Shown: positions 12,457 to 23,025 of the stretch, one piece after another
Layout of the letters: each line of letters starts with the position of its first letter
Numbering within the stretch: the first letter of the stretch is position 1
Assembly: GCA_963575645.1 (NCBI GenBank)
Contig: OY754466.1
Location: 11,076,001-11,140,000, forward strand
Reading direction: 5' to 3'
DNA from: Xanthostigma xanthostigma
Taxonomy: Eukaryota > Arthropoda > Insecta > Raphidioptera > Raphidiidae
DNA length: 64,000 nt
Translations under genes and position numbers: made by a program
The notes under the pieces: generated by a model
What the model was told of the DNA's origin: nothing
The model's input: only the letters and a program-made list of their open reading frames with translations
Database searches by the model: none

Positions 12457-12548
12457 TTATAGGTATAGTAAAAGCTCTTCTTGCGGATAAGTGATCCACA
12501 TGATAGTGATTACATGGATCACTAATCTGATGGGAAGCCATAATATTT

Positions 12549-13076
12549 TTAACCGACTTCAAAAAAGGAGGAGGTTCTATGTTCGACTGTATATATTTTT
12601 TTTATGTATGTTCACCGATTTCTCCGTCAATTATGGACCGATTTTCAACATTTTTTTTTATTCGAAAGAGTGCACTTCCGAGGTGGTCCCATCGGAACCA
12701 AGTCAGGATCTGATGGTGGAATCCGGAGAAATCGAGGGAAACTCTCAAATTTCAAAGGCACGCATACTTGGCCTACCCATTGCAATACTTTATCTAACAC
12801 TAAAAAGAGAAAAATAAAATATTTTTAACAAAAAAAATTGAACGACTTCAAAATATGCACTAAAAAGTAAAAAATAACAATTATTGTTATTTTTGGAGTC
12901 GGTGTCAGCCAAAATGAAATCTATTCCGAGAACTAGAGACATGTAAGATTTAAATTGCTACTTTCGAATTCCGATGTGACACCGACTCCAAAAATAACAA
13001 TAATTGTTATTTTTTACTTTTTAGTGCATATTTTGAAGTCGGTTCAATTTTTTTTGTGAAAAATATTTTATAAAGA
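12549..13076 (+). repeat. Interspersed ACCGACTTCAAAAAAGGAGG-type repeat with internal foldback
   Basis: Starts TTTAACCGACTTCAAAAAAG. Arms at about 12836-12912 and 12979-13056 are inverted copies (CACTAAAAAGTAAAAAATAA and GGAGTCGGTGTCA). Other fragments of the family lie at 3313, 6603 and 35053. Confidence 0.7.
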
Positions 13077-14103
13077 TATATTTTTGAAATAAAAGCAGTT
13101 AGGTATGTGGGGCTTTCAATCTTATACTATAAAACATTAAAAATAACTACATATAAAAACTAACATTTTGCCATTTTCCCGATGGAGATTCCTTCAAAAC
13201 GATAATAATAATAATTAATCTTTATTCACCCATGAACACAGGCAATTAAAGTAATAAAATACGTCATATTATTGTAGCTATATGTAGTCTTTCATAAGAA
13301 TTATTATATCACAAAATCAGAAACGACGAAAACAACTAAAAAGCTTAAACATAACGAGAAGTAACAAGACTGTCGTGCATTTTCTCAAGGTACCGCCCAA
13401 AGGTCTGCAAATGCATTACAGTTACACACATACACACTGACATCTGACTGGATGGATGCTGAGAATGAAAGCAAGGGTGTAGTAATGATTGCAGTGACTA
13501 CAAAACAGCTAAACATTTCTATTGAGTTTTTACTTCGACCACACGCCATCTACTTAGAATTTCAGTGAACTATCCTAAGCGTAGCGTCTCATATAGTCAA
13601 GCATTGCGCTACGTATTCTCGTGAACACTTATTGTGTACAATTATGGAACTTACGTCATTGAAAAATGAAACAAAAAACAAGTAAGACGACTCCAAATTT
13701 TGACTTCTTTTCTTTTAAGCCATAGAAAACGCTAAATTTTGACATTTCCAAAAAAAAATTTTGCGGAGTATTCAGACATTTCCTCAAATATACGTAAAAA
13801 AATGGAACTACTTTTCGTCTTTCCCTGACATTTTTTTAATCTAACCAATCAGAAATCACATATACACGTTATAATAACCATAGTGTAGAATTACTGTATT
13901 CTATCTCACTTTGTATACACGACCCCGTAATTGTTTTTTTAAAGAACTCCCCCCAAACGGCCTCACCTTTGCACTGCGCAAAAAAACGGCATCGCATCGA
14001 CGCGCCCCCACAATTGTTTTTTAAATATACAAAATAATAATTGTGTATTTCCAGTGGATATTTAGCACATCGAGTTATCCTACTCTAACCTATTTTTTAT
14101 TTT
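13077..14103. other. Gene-free stretch
   Basis: No gene supported. AATAATAATAAT at 13203 followed by CTTTATTCACCCATGAACAC resembles a minus-strand retrotransposon 3' tail. Confidence 0.35.
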
Positions 14104-14305
14104 ATTAAATACTAAATTTGAAGGTATTAAAATGTCAAAATGCCTCAAAGACTTTTTTTGCCAATAAAATTTGGCAAAGTTAAAATTTCACGACTTACCC
14201 AAACAGCCAGGTCTTCGATTTTGTGTTCAGACATCACAAAAGAAGTGTTACACAAATTTTTAAGTTGCCTCAAATACCTACAAAAAATGTTTGATAGCTC
14301 TCCTA
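14104..14305 (+). repeat. Diverged copy of the 61.5-62.8 kb foldback arm
   Basis: Shares AAATTTGAAG, TCAAAATGCCTCAA, ACTTTTTTTG, TTGTGTTCAGACAT and AGAAGTGTTACACAAAT with 62575-62793. Confidence 0.65.
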
Positions 14306-15493
14306 CTATATATAACATGGCGAAGGCATGTCCATTGTCCATCAACGTATAAGTCGATGGAAAAAAAGATATTATTAGTGTCCGCGAAATGTGAACCAAT
14401 ATCTCGTTAGACGGACAGTGATATGCTTCGTAATGTAGAACGTCAAGTCTACCCAAACATGCCGGACGCTCGATATAGTATATACCTATGAACTCTCATT
14501 CGGGAACGAACGAACGTTGTTGAACTTGACAATTGGCGACAAAATATTTCAAAGCATGGATTTTCCATATATTTTTATTATATACCGAGCATAGGAATAA
14601 AATCGCAATCGAACCATTAAGGTGCGAACATATACTACTGCCTTTTTAAGTCGTAAGAGCTCATTGGTTCTGATTGGCTAACGCCATAGATTAACTTTTG
14701 ATAAAGAGAGATATATACTCCATGCTAATATATATAATATATATTATATTCTCGGAATAACTAAGGAACTACTTCGAAAAGAGAGACGCAGATATATTTT
14801 CAATACGCTTTGTTGCCTTCACTCACCGCACATTAGGTAAATAGACAATGCTTCATATAGTAATTATTATATATATGGGATTTTCTGAATGTGGCAAATA
14901 TGTCAAATAGAAAAACTTTTGGAGACTGCACATTTCCTACCAGACTACTACCACGGAACCCGGCCAGAGTTGCTTGGAAACAGTAATCAAATTGTCTCTT
15001 CGGTACGTCGACTATAACGTTTTGTAGAAATGAAAACCGTGAATCTCGACCCATATAATATAGGTAGGTACTACTAGAAACGAACTCACAGAAATACCTG
15101 AGTCGCTCGAATAATTTCAAAATTAGATACTGGACAAAAAAAAACATTAACGAACTTTAACTTCCGAGAAACATTGGATTTAGTTCGATTTTATTCATTT
15201 TCTTCACGTTTTGGTATCCGTAGGGACCATTTTCAATTGACGCCGCGCTGTGTCTGTGATGGACGCGGTTTGTTTTGTTGTCTATGATTATATAGTTAAT
15301 CTTTAGTAGATCAACAAATAAATGTATAAATAGCCGTTAATAGCGACAACAGTAGCGGAGCATTAACGTCAATATAATCCAGAATTTGTTTTGTATAAAT
15401 CGACCCAGTCGGTTTTTTTTATAAAAAAAAACTGCAAAAAGTTTTTTTTTACACGAAATCTCGCGAATAATAGATGATATCGACTTTGTTAGG
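14306..15493. other. Gene-free stretch
   Basis: No supported gene or recognised repeat; the frames here lack domains. Confidence 0.35.
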
Positions 15494-15501
15494 GTGCCAA
15501 T

Positions 15502-16082
15502 CAGGGGCGTAGCTACCGCTATCTGCCGTATCAATTATACGGGGCCCCCGGGCTACGAGGGCCCCCCAACGTGCGTAGGCAAAAATTAATAAAAACTTCT
15601 CAAATTATTTAATTCAGAAATGACAAAAGTCAAAAAAAGCTATTCCTTTTTTTCCCGCGTAAAGCGTGCGTTCAAAAGTTGGCAACACCCTACATCGGTT
15701 ATCGCGGGCTGCGGGATTTCCCCGTTTAAGTCATTTACTTCAACGGAGGAATCCCACAATAATAATCGATGTACCTACATAGGATACGATGATGAATTGT
15801 TTGTAAAAATTTTGGAAAAAGTGACAGATAGATCATAATTATGATGAATAAATATTTCTATTAATTTTATGCAAACCTATCCTAGCACTGGCTCTGCCAA
15901 GTTGGATAGGTTAATTCCACAAATTAATTGTATAAATACATTGTGTAATATCTTTTTTTTGGGAATAAATGTATTATTATTATTATTATTATTATTTTTC
16001 TTTTGTGAGAAATCTTTACCCTTCCTAAGGGCCCCCAAACAAATTTTTATACGGGGCCCCGCCAAGGCACGCTACGCTTCTG
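15502..16082. mobile_element. hAT-type non-autonomous element with 8-bp target duplication
   Basis: Ends CAGGGGCGTAGC and GCTACGCTTCTG are inverted repeats (one mismatch), flanked by identical GTGCCAAT at 15494-15501 and 16083-16090. gggcccc blocks occur inside both ends. The interior includes an ATT-repeat tail at about 15965-15995, probably the 3' end of a nested retrotransposon fragment. Confidence 0.88.
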
Positions 16083-16090
16083 GTGCCAAT

Positions 16091-17078
16091 CGAAGCGTAT
16101 TAACTATGAATATATTCCAATGCCCCTTAGTAGATTACCCACCTAAGACATATTCTTGCAAGTGTTATTAACAATCTCTCTATTACTTAACTGGGAAGAT
16201 GTAATCAAAATCCTATCCAAACAAGAACACAATTCCTTCAAAATCATTTATAGTTATCTTAAACAGTGTCAAATAAAGCTATAAAATTATAACATAATAT
16301 AATAAATAAATTAATTAATTAACGTTGTTATGATCTGAAAGAAATTTTTAGCAAAATCGTATTAAAAATTGTATTTTAAGATTTTTTGAAAAATATTTTT
16401 CGAGTCTACTTAAATCCAATTACACATTTAATGTTCAATAGTGACCTTACTGGGAAGTTGGTCGTGTGGATTTCAAGGGTCGCACTCGTAGAGTCCTCAT
16501 AAACGACCCACCTCACGACTTGTTTAATTTATTACATTTAGATACCACTGTTGTACACGATACAGTCACGATTGAACATTTAGCACTAAACTATAAACTA
16601 TATCAATTAATATAATATTGTAATGCAATCATCGAATAGGTAATAATAGATAGTACAAATTACAATAGAGTATACTGTATAGGTAAACGAACTCACCAGA
16701 AAAATGTTTGGAGCCTCTGCGCCAGTCAATATCATGAAAACTCTTGTAGAAAACACAAATCAAAGATGAACGCGAAACATAAAAAAATGTTAATAACACT
16801 CAATTTCAATGTTTGGAAACGATCCACCAGCCAACCGGCAATACAAAGAAAACTCTCGCGGAATACACAAATTGAAAATGAACACGAAACCAGAAAAAAA
16901 ATATATGAACACTCAATTTCACTGTTTCTCCTTACAAGATATTGTTAAAGCATGTAATTAGTATCTGATATATTACTGACGCTTCTCGTCAACGTTATCG
17001 CGTTCAAACCAGAAAATTCTCAATGTCGTACACAGGGCCGGAATCGTTACGTAATAATAAAATGAGTTTTATAACGAA
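16091..17078. other. Gene-free stretch with a direct repeat
   Basis: No gene. Bases 16733-16814 and 16844-16925 are imperfect direct repeats, period about 111 bp, sharing GAAAACTCT, ACACAAAT, GAACACGAAAC-like and ACTCAATTTCA blocks. Confidence 0.5.
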
Positions 17079-17401
17079 CTAGCGGTCCGGTTTCACCCGG
17101 GTGCAAAAGAACGAATGGAGGAGAGGGACATGAGTACGCACATTCATCTTATTTTACCAAGATGAATGTTGTGTCCAAATTTCATGATAAAAAAGTTTTT
17201 TTTCGAACGGACACATTTTGAGTTACATTTTGCAACATTTTTATTTGATGCTCCACTCCTATTGGTCGTAGCGTGATATTGTATAGCCTATAGCGTTCCT
17301 CAATAAATGGGCTATCCAACAAAAACAAATGTTTTCAATTCGAACCAGTAGTTCCTGAGATTAGCGCGTTCAACCAAACAAACAAGCTCTTCAGATTTAT
17401 A
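17079..17401 (+). repeat. Repeat family B, copy 2
   Basis: Begins ACTAGCGGTCCGGTTTCACC, contains GAGTACGCACATTCATCTTA and ends near CCAAACAAACAAGCTC. Confidence 0.7.
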
Positions 17402-17403
17402 TA

Positions 17404-17851
17404 CAGTGTAATCTCTTTATAACGAAACTCAAGGGACCGAGCATTTTTTATCGTTATAGAGAGTTACCGTTATATGGAGTGAAGAAAGAAAAACAACCAA
17501 ATTAACAATAATCTTCAATGTACTGTATAATCTCTTTATAACGAATTTTAAGGGACCGAAAAATAACCAATTTTCACAAAATTAATTTATTCCAAACACA
17601 TATACCTATAGTTTGGCGTCATCAAGTGCTTGTTGAATAGATGGTGATGGTTCAGAATGGTCCTCTTTATGTCTGTAAACATTTGCTGACGCCTAAATAT
17701 GAACATATTTCTTCGTAATAGAGAATGGCTGTTGCGTTATAAAGAGGGTATTAATGTATAGGTTTTAAGGTAAACCAACCAAATCGTAAAAATTTCGACG
17801 TTATAGGGAGTTTTTCGTTATAACGAAGGACGTTATAAAGAGTTTATACTG
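17404..17851. mobile_element. pogo/Tigger-like non-autonomous element
   Basis: Ends CAGTGTAATCTCTTTATAAC and the complement of GTTATAAAGAGTTTATACTG, flanked by TA at 17402-17403 and 17852-17853. Extra TTATAACGAA motifs lie internally, including a second CTCTTTATAACGAA near 17530. Confidence 0.8.
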
Positions 17852-17853
17852 TA

Positions 17854-18546
17854 TTTATAAAGCCGTTCCATATTTATACAGCATTCTGAAATAGTACGGA
17901 GTGACATTATAGTATGCTTCGCATAATAAAGCGCCGAAACAATGTTAAGACAAATTCGTCCCACGCATAAAAACTGTGCTGCTTACAGGTATAAAAATAT
18001 ATAAATTACTCCTTCGAATACGTGGAATCGTTGTATACTATATTGTAAAAGTTACATTCTCGCTGAATTTCTTATTTTGTGAAAAAAATTCGTCGATAAT
18101 ATTTTATGTAGCTTGTTCAGAATGTCTAAGATATATTTTACATAATATATCTTACAAAATACTCAAATGCGCCCCTGACACTTTATGTACTTACGTAATG
18201 TTTCTCTACTTCTATTAAAATAGGAAATCATTCAGGCAAGATATAGAAAATAATAATTTATTATTAAAGTATCAATATAAAATATAATATTCAACAATAT
18301 ATTAAACAAATATACGAAATACTAATATAAATTAGTTAACAATAAAATATTAACACAACTTGCATGTTATTTAGTAATAATCATGGTAATTGATTATTTT
18401 TATAAATACTCTTCGTTCAGTACTTTTCCTTAAAATACTTTCAGGAAGAGATCATTTACACAAAATCAATTTCCTCTCTAGTAAAATATGGACACTGATG
18501 GCTACCCAAAATTTTGATAGGTACTTGTGATTTGGTAAAATAAAAG
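17854..18546. other. Gene-free AT-rich stretch
   Basis: No supported gene; the frame at 17976-18218 has no recognisable domain. Confidence 0.35.
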
Positions 18547-18872
18547 ACCGCGCACACTTGTCAAGCATTAGCCTGGACAGCCAGCACGGCACAAATCTGC
18601 AACCTGCACGATATCGCACACTAGATCAGCATAAACCAGCTTTTAGTGCAGGTTTTGTAATTTCGCAGTTTTTAAGTAGTTTTATCAATGCAAATTAATT
18701 AATGAAAACGACACATTACTAGCACAGATCGATCCAATACGGCTAGACAGAAATTGCAGGCGACCGACTGATGGTCTTACGCACCGTTACATGACGGGTG
18801 CCTTAACGAACAAATTTTTTTGCTACGTTTAGTGCTGGTCGTACAGGTTAATGCTTGACAAGTGTGCGCGGT
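18547..18872. mobile_element. Non-autonomous DNA element, ACCGCGCACACTTG ends
   Basis: 24-bp perfect terminal inverted repeats beginning ACCGCGCACACTTGTCAAGC. The target duplication is unclear because both flanks are A/T runs. Length 326 bp. Confidence 0.75.
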
Positions 18873-19498
18873 TTTTAATAGTTCATAGCCATAGCAGTGG
18901 AATGTAAAAAATAATGAAGCCCTGCTTGTAATCAGGTCAACTACCTAAATTTTTGATTTCGGGTAATATCCAATATAGGTATGTATTAAGTAAATGGTAA
19001 CTTTATTACAATCACAATAAATATTTATGTCAAACCGTATTTAAAACAAATTAATTATAAATATTCAAAGATTAATTACAGAAAAAAATTAGTGAACTTG
19101 ATACTTTTAAATAATAAATATTAACAACATAAAAACCATATAATTTTTAAATGTCATATAGCAGAATCGACCTTTCGGCATAAAATTCGTCATAATTAAA
19201 TATAAAAACGCTGTTTTGGAAAATGCCTAGGCTTTATGCAAAAAAATTTTGATTCTGAGATTGACTGCGATGTACAGATTTGGACTGCTAATCTGCGAAA
19301 GGCATAAGAGAGTGAATCATAAAGTTGGAGCTTATGAATGTCTCTTTCTGATGTCTGGCACGTTTCATTTTTGGCCCCTTACCATCAAAAGATCCATGTA
19401 TTGTTGAACAATGACAGAATATGCCCTAACTTTATCTCCTTCTCTCTTGGCACTGTTTGGTTCGAATAAACAAATTATAGGTTATGTGCAAAAATAAA
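18873..19498. other. 3' flank of LIG3
   Basis: No coding region. A minus-strand AATAAA at 19002-19007 could serve the ligase gene, about 490 bases past its stop. Confidence 0.3.
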
Positions 19499-22366
19499 CT
19501 ACAATTCACAGCCAGTATTTACTCTGTCGGATGTTAATGTAACCGCATAGTTTTTTGTATCTTGAATTTTCTTTCGCTTTATACTATCAATCAACCAGTC
19601 CTTGACAACATGCCGTGAATTTTTAGGATGTTGAGAAAAACGCGACTCAGCTGTACCACAATCATGAATAAAATGTGTACATTGTCGTATATCTTCTTTT
19701 GATAATATTATACCTCCGAAAGCAATAAAATATCTTACAAGTTCTTCATTACTTTCTGTCAATTCCTCAGGAATAAACGCCTTTACATTAACAAATACAT
19801 CTGGCAACGGTTTCGAAAGTACAGGAGAATTTTCTTGTTTCTTTATTTTACTGGTACTGCATTCACCATTTCTTTCAGTTTTGATTTTCTTCACGTTCGT
19901 ATCGTCGTAGCTTAATTTTCGTTTAACATTTTTAAAATCTAATTCGTCATCATCTTCTTCGTTACTTTCACTTTTAACTGAAGATGTCTCGTCTATTTCT
20001 TTTTTAATGTTTGAAAAAGTTTTACTCGAAGACGAACAGCTCGCATTGTCATTTATTTTTCGTTTAACTGGTAATTTCTTTTTCTTATCATCGGCTTTAA
20101 TGTTAAGATTGTCACATTCTTTCATCAGATTATTTAATAAAGTCGTATCCATACCGTCCTTAGACGAATGATATAGTTTTTCGAGTTCTTGCAAATTTGT
20201 GGCAGTTTCCCAATTTTTATCATCTCGAATTTTTGTTACTCTAGGAAATCGAACAGAAATCCCATTAGCTGTATGCACTTCATGCTTTGTGAATTCGGCT
20301 CCAGTAATTTCCCATACCGGTTGTTTTTTTGGATCACGTGCAACAAAATCAGGAACCATCGTTTTAGTAGCATCTAACCAACCCGGAAGATTCAATACAT
20401 CGGCACCAATTTTTAACATATCTAGTTCGGTTTGCAATCTTTCCAAAGTTTCATCATCGTGTCCCGTGTGTACTTTGGTGACAGTACGAAATGTTTTTGT
20501 AAAAGGATCGTAACAACCCATTAAAAACACAGACATCATTCCACCTTTCTTTCCTGTTCCATACCACGCTCCTAGTACAATTAAATCAGCAGAATCAGCC
20601 ATGGCCCCTTCGCACAAATAATCTTTTTTTATTTTCAACCAATGCCTTTTACCGGGTTCATATGTACTTAATAAATCTTTTACCACCAAACCCTCCAGGC
20701 CTAACTTTAATACCTTGGAAATTTTTTTAGCTAAATCACGAGGCTTATGAATTTCTTCCAATTCAGAAAACATTATATGATTTGTAACTTCGACCATATT
20801 TTCTTTTAAAATTCTTCTCCGTTCTTTTATGGGTCTATCTACTAAAACTTCATCATTATAATAAATACAGTCGAAAACAAAAAGACATACATTAGCATTT
20901 CTGAATTCCTGTTTTTTATGAACTCCCAAAGAACCAAACGGTAGAGGTTTTCCGGTGTTTGTGTCGATCATCAAAATTTCACCGTCTAAAATAAGATCTT
21001 TGCCGTATGGAAAAGCCTGCGGTATAAAATCTTTGAAATGTTTTACTTTGTGTTCTACGACTGGCTTTAAACTTCGAGAGAAATATTTAAATTCCGATCC
21101 GCGTTTGTGTAGCTGTACACGTTCTCCGTCGTATTTGATTTCCGCGTACATCCCGTTTGGACACTTCTTCATCGCTTGATGAATTGATTTACATGCCTCG
21201 GCCAACATCGGTAAAACAGGTACCATTAAAGTAATTGAACTCGTAATACCTTTCTTGGAAGGTGATGTCACCTTTTTATCTTCTGATAAACATATTGCTT
21301 TCTCCAAAATTGAATCCAAATCTCTACTTGCCTGAAATGCTGTATATGCATCGCAATGTACACCGTCTAGAATATGTTTTGCACCTGCGTTTATTTTTAG
21401 ATCGTGCTTGATCAACCGGACAACAATTTTTAGGTCGTTCGATGTGCACTTTTTGGCGATTTTCTTTAGAAGATGAGTTTGCTCTTCTTCTTTCGTTAAT
21501 TTTGACAGTTCTTCCAAATAATCATCGACTTCTTTAATCGTAATCATGCTTTTCTGAATCGGCTGCAGTTTTTTACTTTTCTCGAAAAACACTTGTACAG
21601 TTTCTGCGACATCGCCTTCCTCCAAATGTTCCAACATATCGTCAACATCGGTATCGAAAATGCGGCTAAACAATTTAATAAGCTGTTTACTTTGTAAATT
21701 ATAAATTCTTTTTACGACGCCGGGTAAAAGTAGTCGACACCACATTTTCATGTCACCTTTAAATCCCGAACCATCGCGACCTTTGGTAAACAATTCACGA
21801 ACTAATGCAGTTTTATCTTTGTAACTACTAACATTTGTAATATCTGCACATAAACGTCTAAATTCACGAAAATAATCGTCTTTATTAATAACGTTCCTAC
21901 TTGCAGAAGTGGAAGGCGTGTCTTTCAATAAATCCTGAGAGCTTTGTGACTGTGATAGGGAATTAATCCCAGTCGGATTTTTTATTTTTGCCGCTGGAGA
22001 TTTTTTTGGTGTTTTCTTGGCAGATACCACTTTAGAACCATGTTTTGTAGCGTAAGCTTTCTCGAATTCTTCGAGTTGATCTAGAATGACTTTTTGATCA
22101 TCATCGCTGATATTATCCCAATCACCTATGTCTTCTTCAGGGTTTTCAATGCGTTTTGTTGTCGGACGTTGCTTCATAAAAACATCGAATATACATTGTA
22201 CATGATGCCAAAGTTTCATTTTTCCCGCACCAAACATACTAGGTGCCAGTTTCGCAACGCGTAACTCACCTTTTTCAATTTTTTGCTTGCATTTTTTACA
22301 TCCAGCCTTTCCAGTTTTAGCTCGGTCAACAGAAAAAGGTTTCTCATTTTCTTCACTGTCAGACAT
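19499..22366 (-). CDS. LIG3: DNA ligase III, ATP-dependent, intronless
   Basis: The 955-residue protein seals nicks in duplex DNA using ATP, in nuclear single-strand-break and base-excision repair and, in many animals, in mitochondria. Visible domains in order: N-terminal PARP-type zinc finger, about residues 9-95, with Cys23, Cys26, His55 and Cys58; DNA-binding alpha-helical domain about 160-340; nucleotidyltransferase core with motif I KYDGER, catalytic Lys411; motif LILDGEIL near 458; EGLVVKD near 558; motif V WLKIKKDYL near 576; OB domain to about 725; a Lys/Ser/Glu-rich linker; and a C-terminal BRCT domain, about 853-945. Length and order match animal LIG3. The start is supported by an in-frame TGA at 22385-22387, six codons upstream, so no mitochondrial leader can be read contiguously from this locus. 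The coding sequence has no intron, whereas vertebrate LIG3 has many, so an old retrocopy that replaced its parent is possible. It is divergent from the CUB gene that follows. Confidence 0.98.
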   Translation of the reverse strand: MSDSEENEKPFSVDRAKTGKAGCKKCKQKIEKGELRVAKLAPSMFGAGKMKLWHHVQCIFDVFMKQRPTTKRIENPEEDIGDWDNISDDDQKVILDQLEEFEKAYATKHGSKVVSAKKTPKKSPAAKIKNPTGINSLSQSQSSQDLLKDTPSTSASRNVINKDDYFREFRRLCADITNVSSYKDKTALVRELFTKGRDGSGFKGDMKMWCRLLLPGVVKRIYNLQSKQLIKLFSRIFDTDVDDMLEHLEEGDVAETVQVFFEKSKKLQPIQKSMITIKEVDDYLEELSKLTKEEEQTHLLKKIAKKCTSNDLKIVVRLIKHDLKINAGAKHILDGVHCDAYTAFQASRDLDSILEKAICLSEDKKVTSPSKKGITSSITLMVPVLPMLAEACKSIHQAMKKCPNGMYAEIKYDGERVQLHKRGSEFKYFSRSLKPVVEHKVKHFKDFIPQAFPYGKDLILDGEILMIDTNTGKPLPFGSLGVHKKQEFRNANVCLFVFDCIYYNDEVLVDRPIKERRRILKENMVEVTNHIMFSELEEIHKPRDLAKKISKVLKLGLEGLVVKDLLSTYEPGKRHWLKIKKDYLCEGAMADSADLIVLGAWYGTGKKGGMMSVFLMGCYDPFTKTFRTVTKVHTGHDDETLERLQTELDMLKIGADVLNLPGWLDATKTMVPDFVARDPKKQPVWEITGAEFTKHEVHTANGISVRFPRVTKIRDDKNWETATNLQELEKLYHSSKDGMDTTLLNNLMKECDNLNIKADDKKKKLPVKRKINDNASCSSSSKTFSNIKKEIDETSSVKSESNEEDDDELDFKNVKRKLSYDDTNVKKIKTERNGECSTSKIKKQENSPVLSKPLPDVFVNVKAFIPEELTESNEELVRYFIAFGGIILSKEDIRQCTHFIHDCGTAESRFSQHPKNSRHVVKDWLIDSIKRKKIQDTKNYAVTLTSDRVNTGCEL

Positions 22367-23025
22367 AACGAATATGTTTTTAATTCAACTTAAACACAAG
22401 GTTGAATTCTATACAATAATATACTAATAATTATTCACAGAATATGATAAATTATTATATTTTCAAAATACTTAACCTCATTGACATGAAAAATACAAAA
22501 TACACTGTCAAATGTCATATGAGGCGAATACGAACTTGTCTCTACTGTAAACTATACATTTGAACTGCGCAACGTCCGTAGAACAACTCCGAATTACGAT
22601 CAATAACAAACTCGGTAGTTGTGCTCTGCTAGGACAGTTCAAACTAATTGTATAACGGTCGGCGTTTAAGCGATTTCTATTTACAAAATTATTTGGTTGA
22701 AGTTAATTTTATCAATAAAATAGTTACAAATTAATATAATTGACAATCTAGAAATCTTATAATCATGTTTCTATTGAAGTTATACATTTTGTTCGTTTAA
22801 ATCAGTAACATACAGCATGACTTCCATTTGCAAGTTTTCCTTTAATAATACGTATTGTATCAGGTACAAAAAATAGACTAGAAAACTTCCAATTCCATAG
22901 GCGAAATATTTATGTTAATTTAATAATCCTACTACACTGTAGAAGAAAGTATTTAGATATTTTTTTTATATGTTGTATATTTGCAGAATATTTATATTAA
23001 TATGTTCCTTTTATTTTGTTCGCAG
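22367..23025. other. Divergent interval between LIG3 and the CUB gene
   Basis: Contains the ligase 5' flank and intron sequence before the first visible CUB exon (AG at 23024-23025). No phase-compatible signal-peptide exon for the CUB gene found. Confidence 0.4.

Noticed and set aside
20189..21179. Plus-strand frames across the ligase gene
   Set aside because: Antisense shadows of LIG3.
22764..22800. ATG followed by hydrophobic codons (MFLLKLYILFV) as signal-peptide exon of the CUB gene
   Set aside because: A stop follows at once and no donor gives the phase needed to join the exon at 23026.
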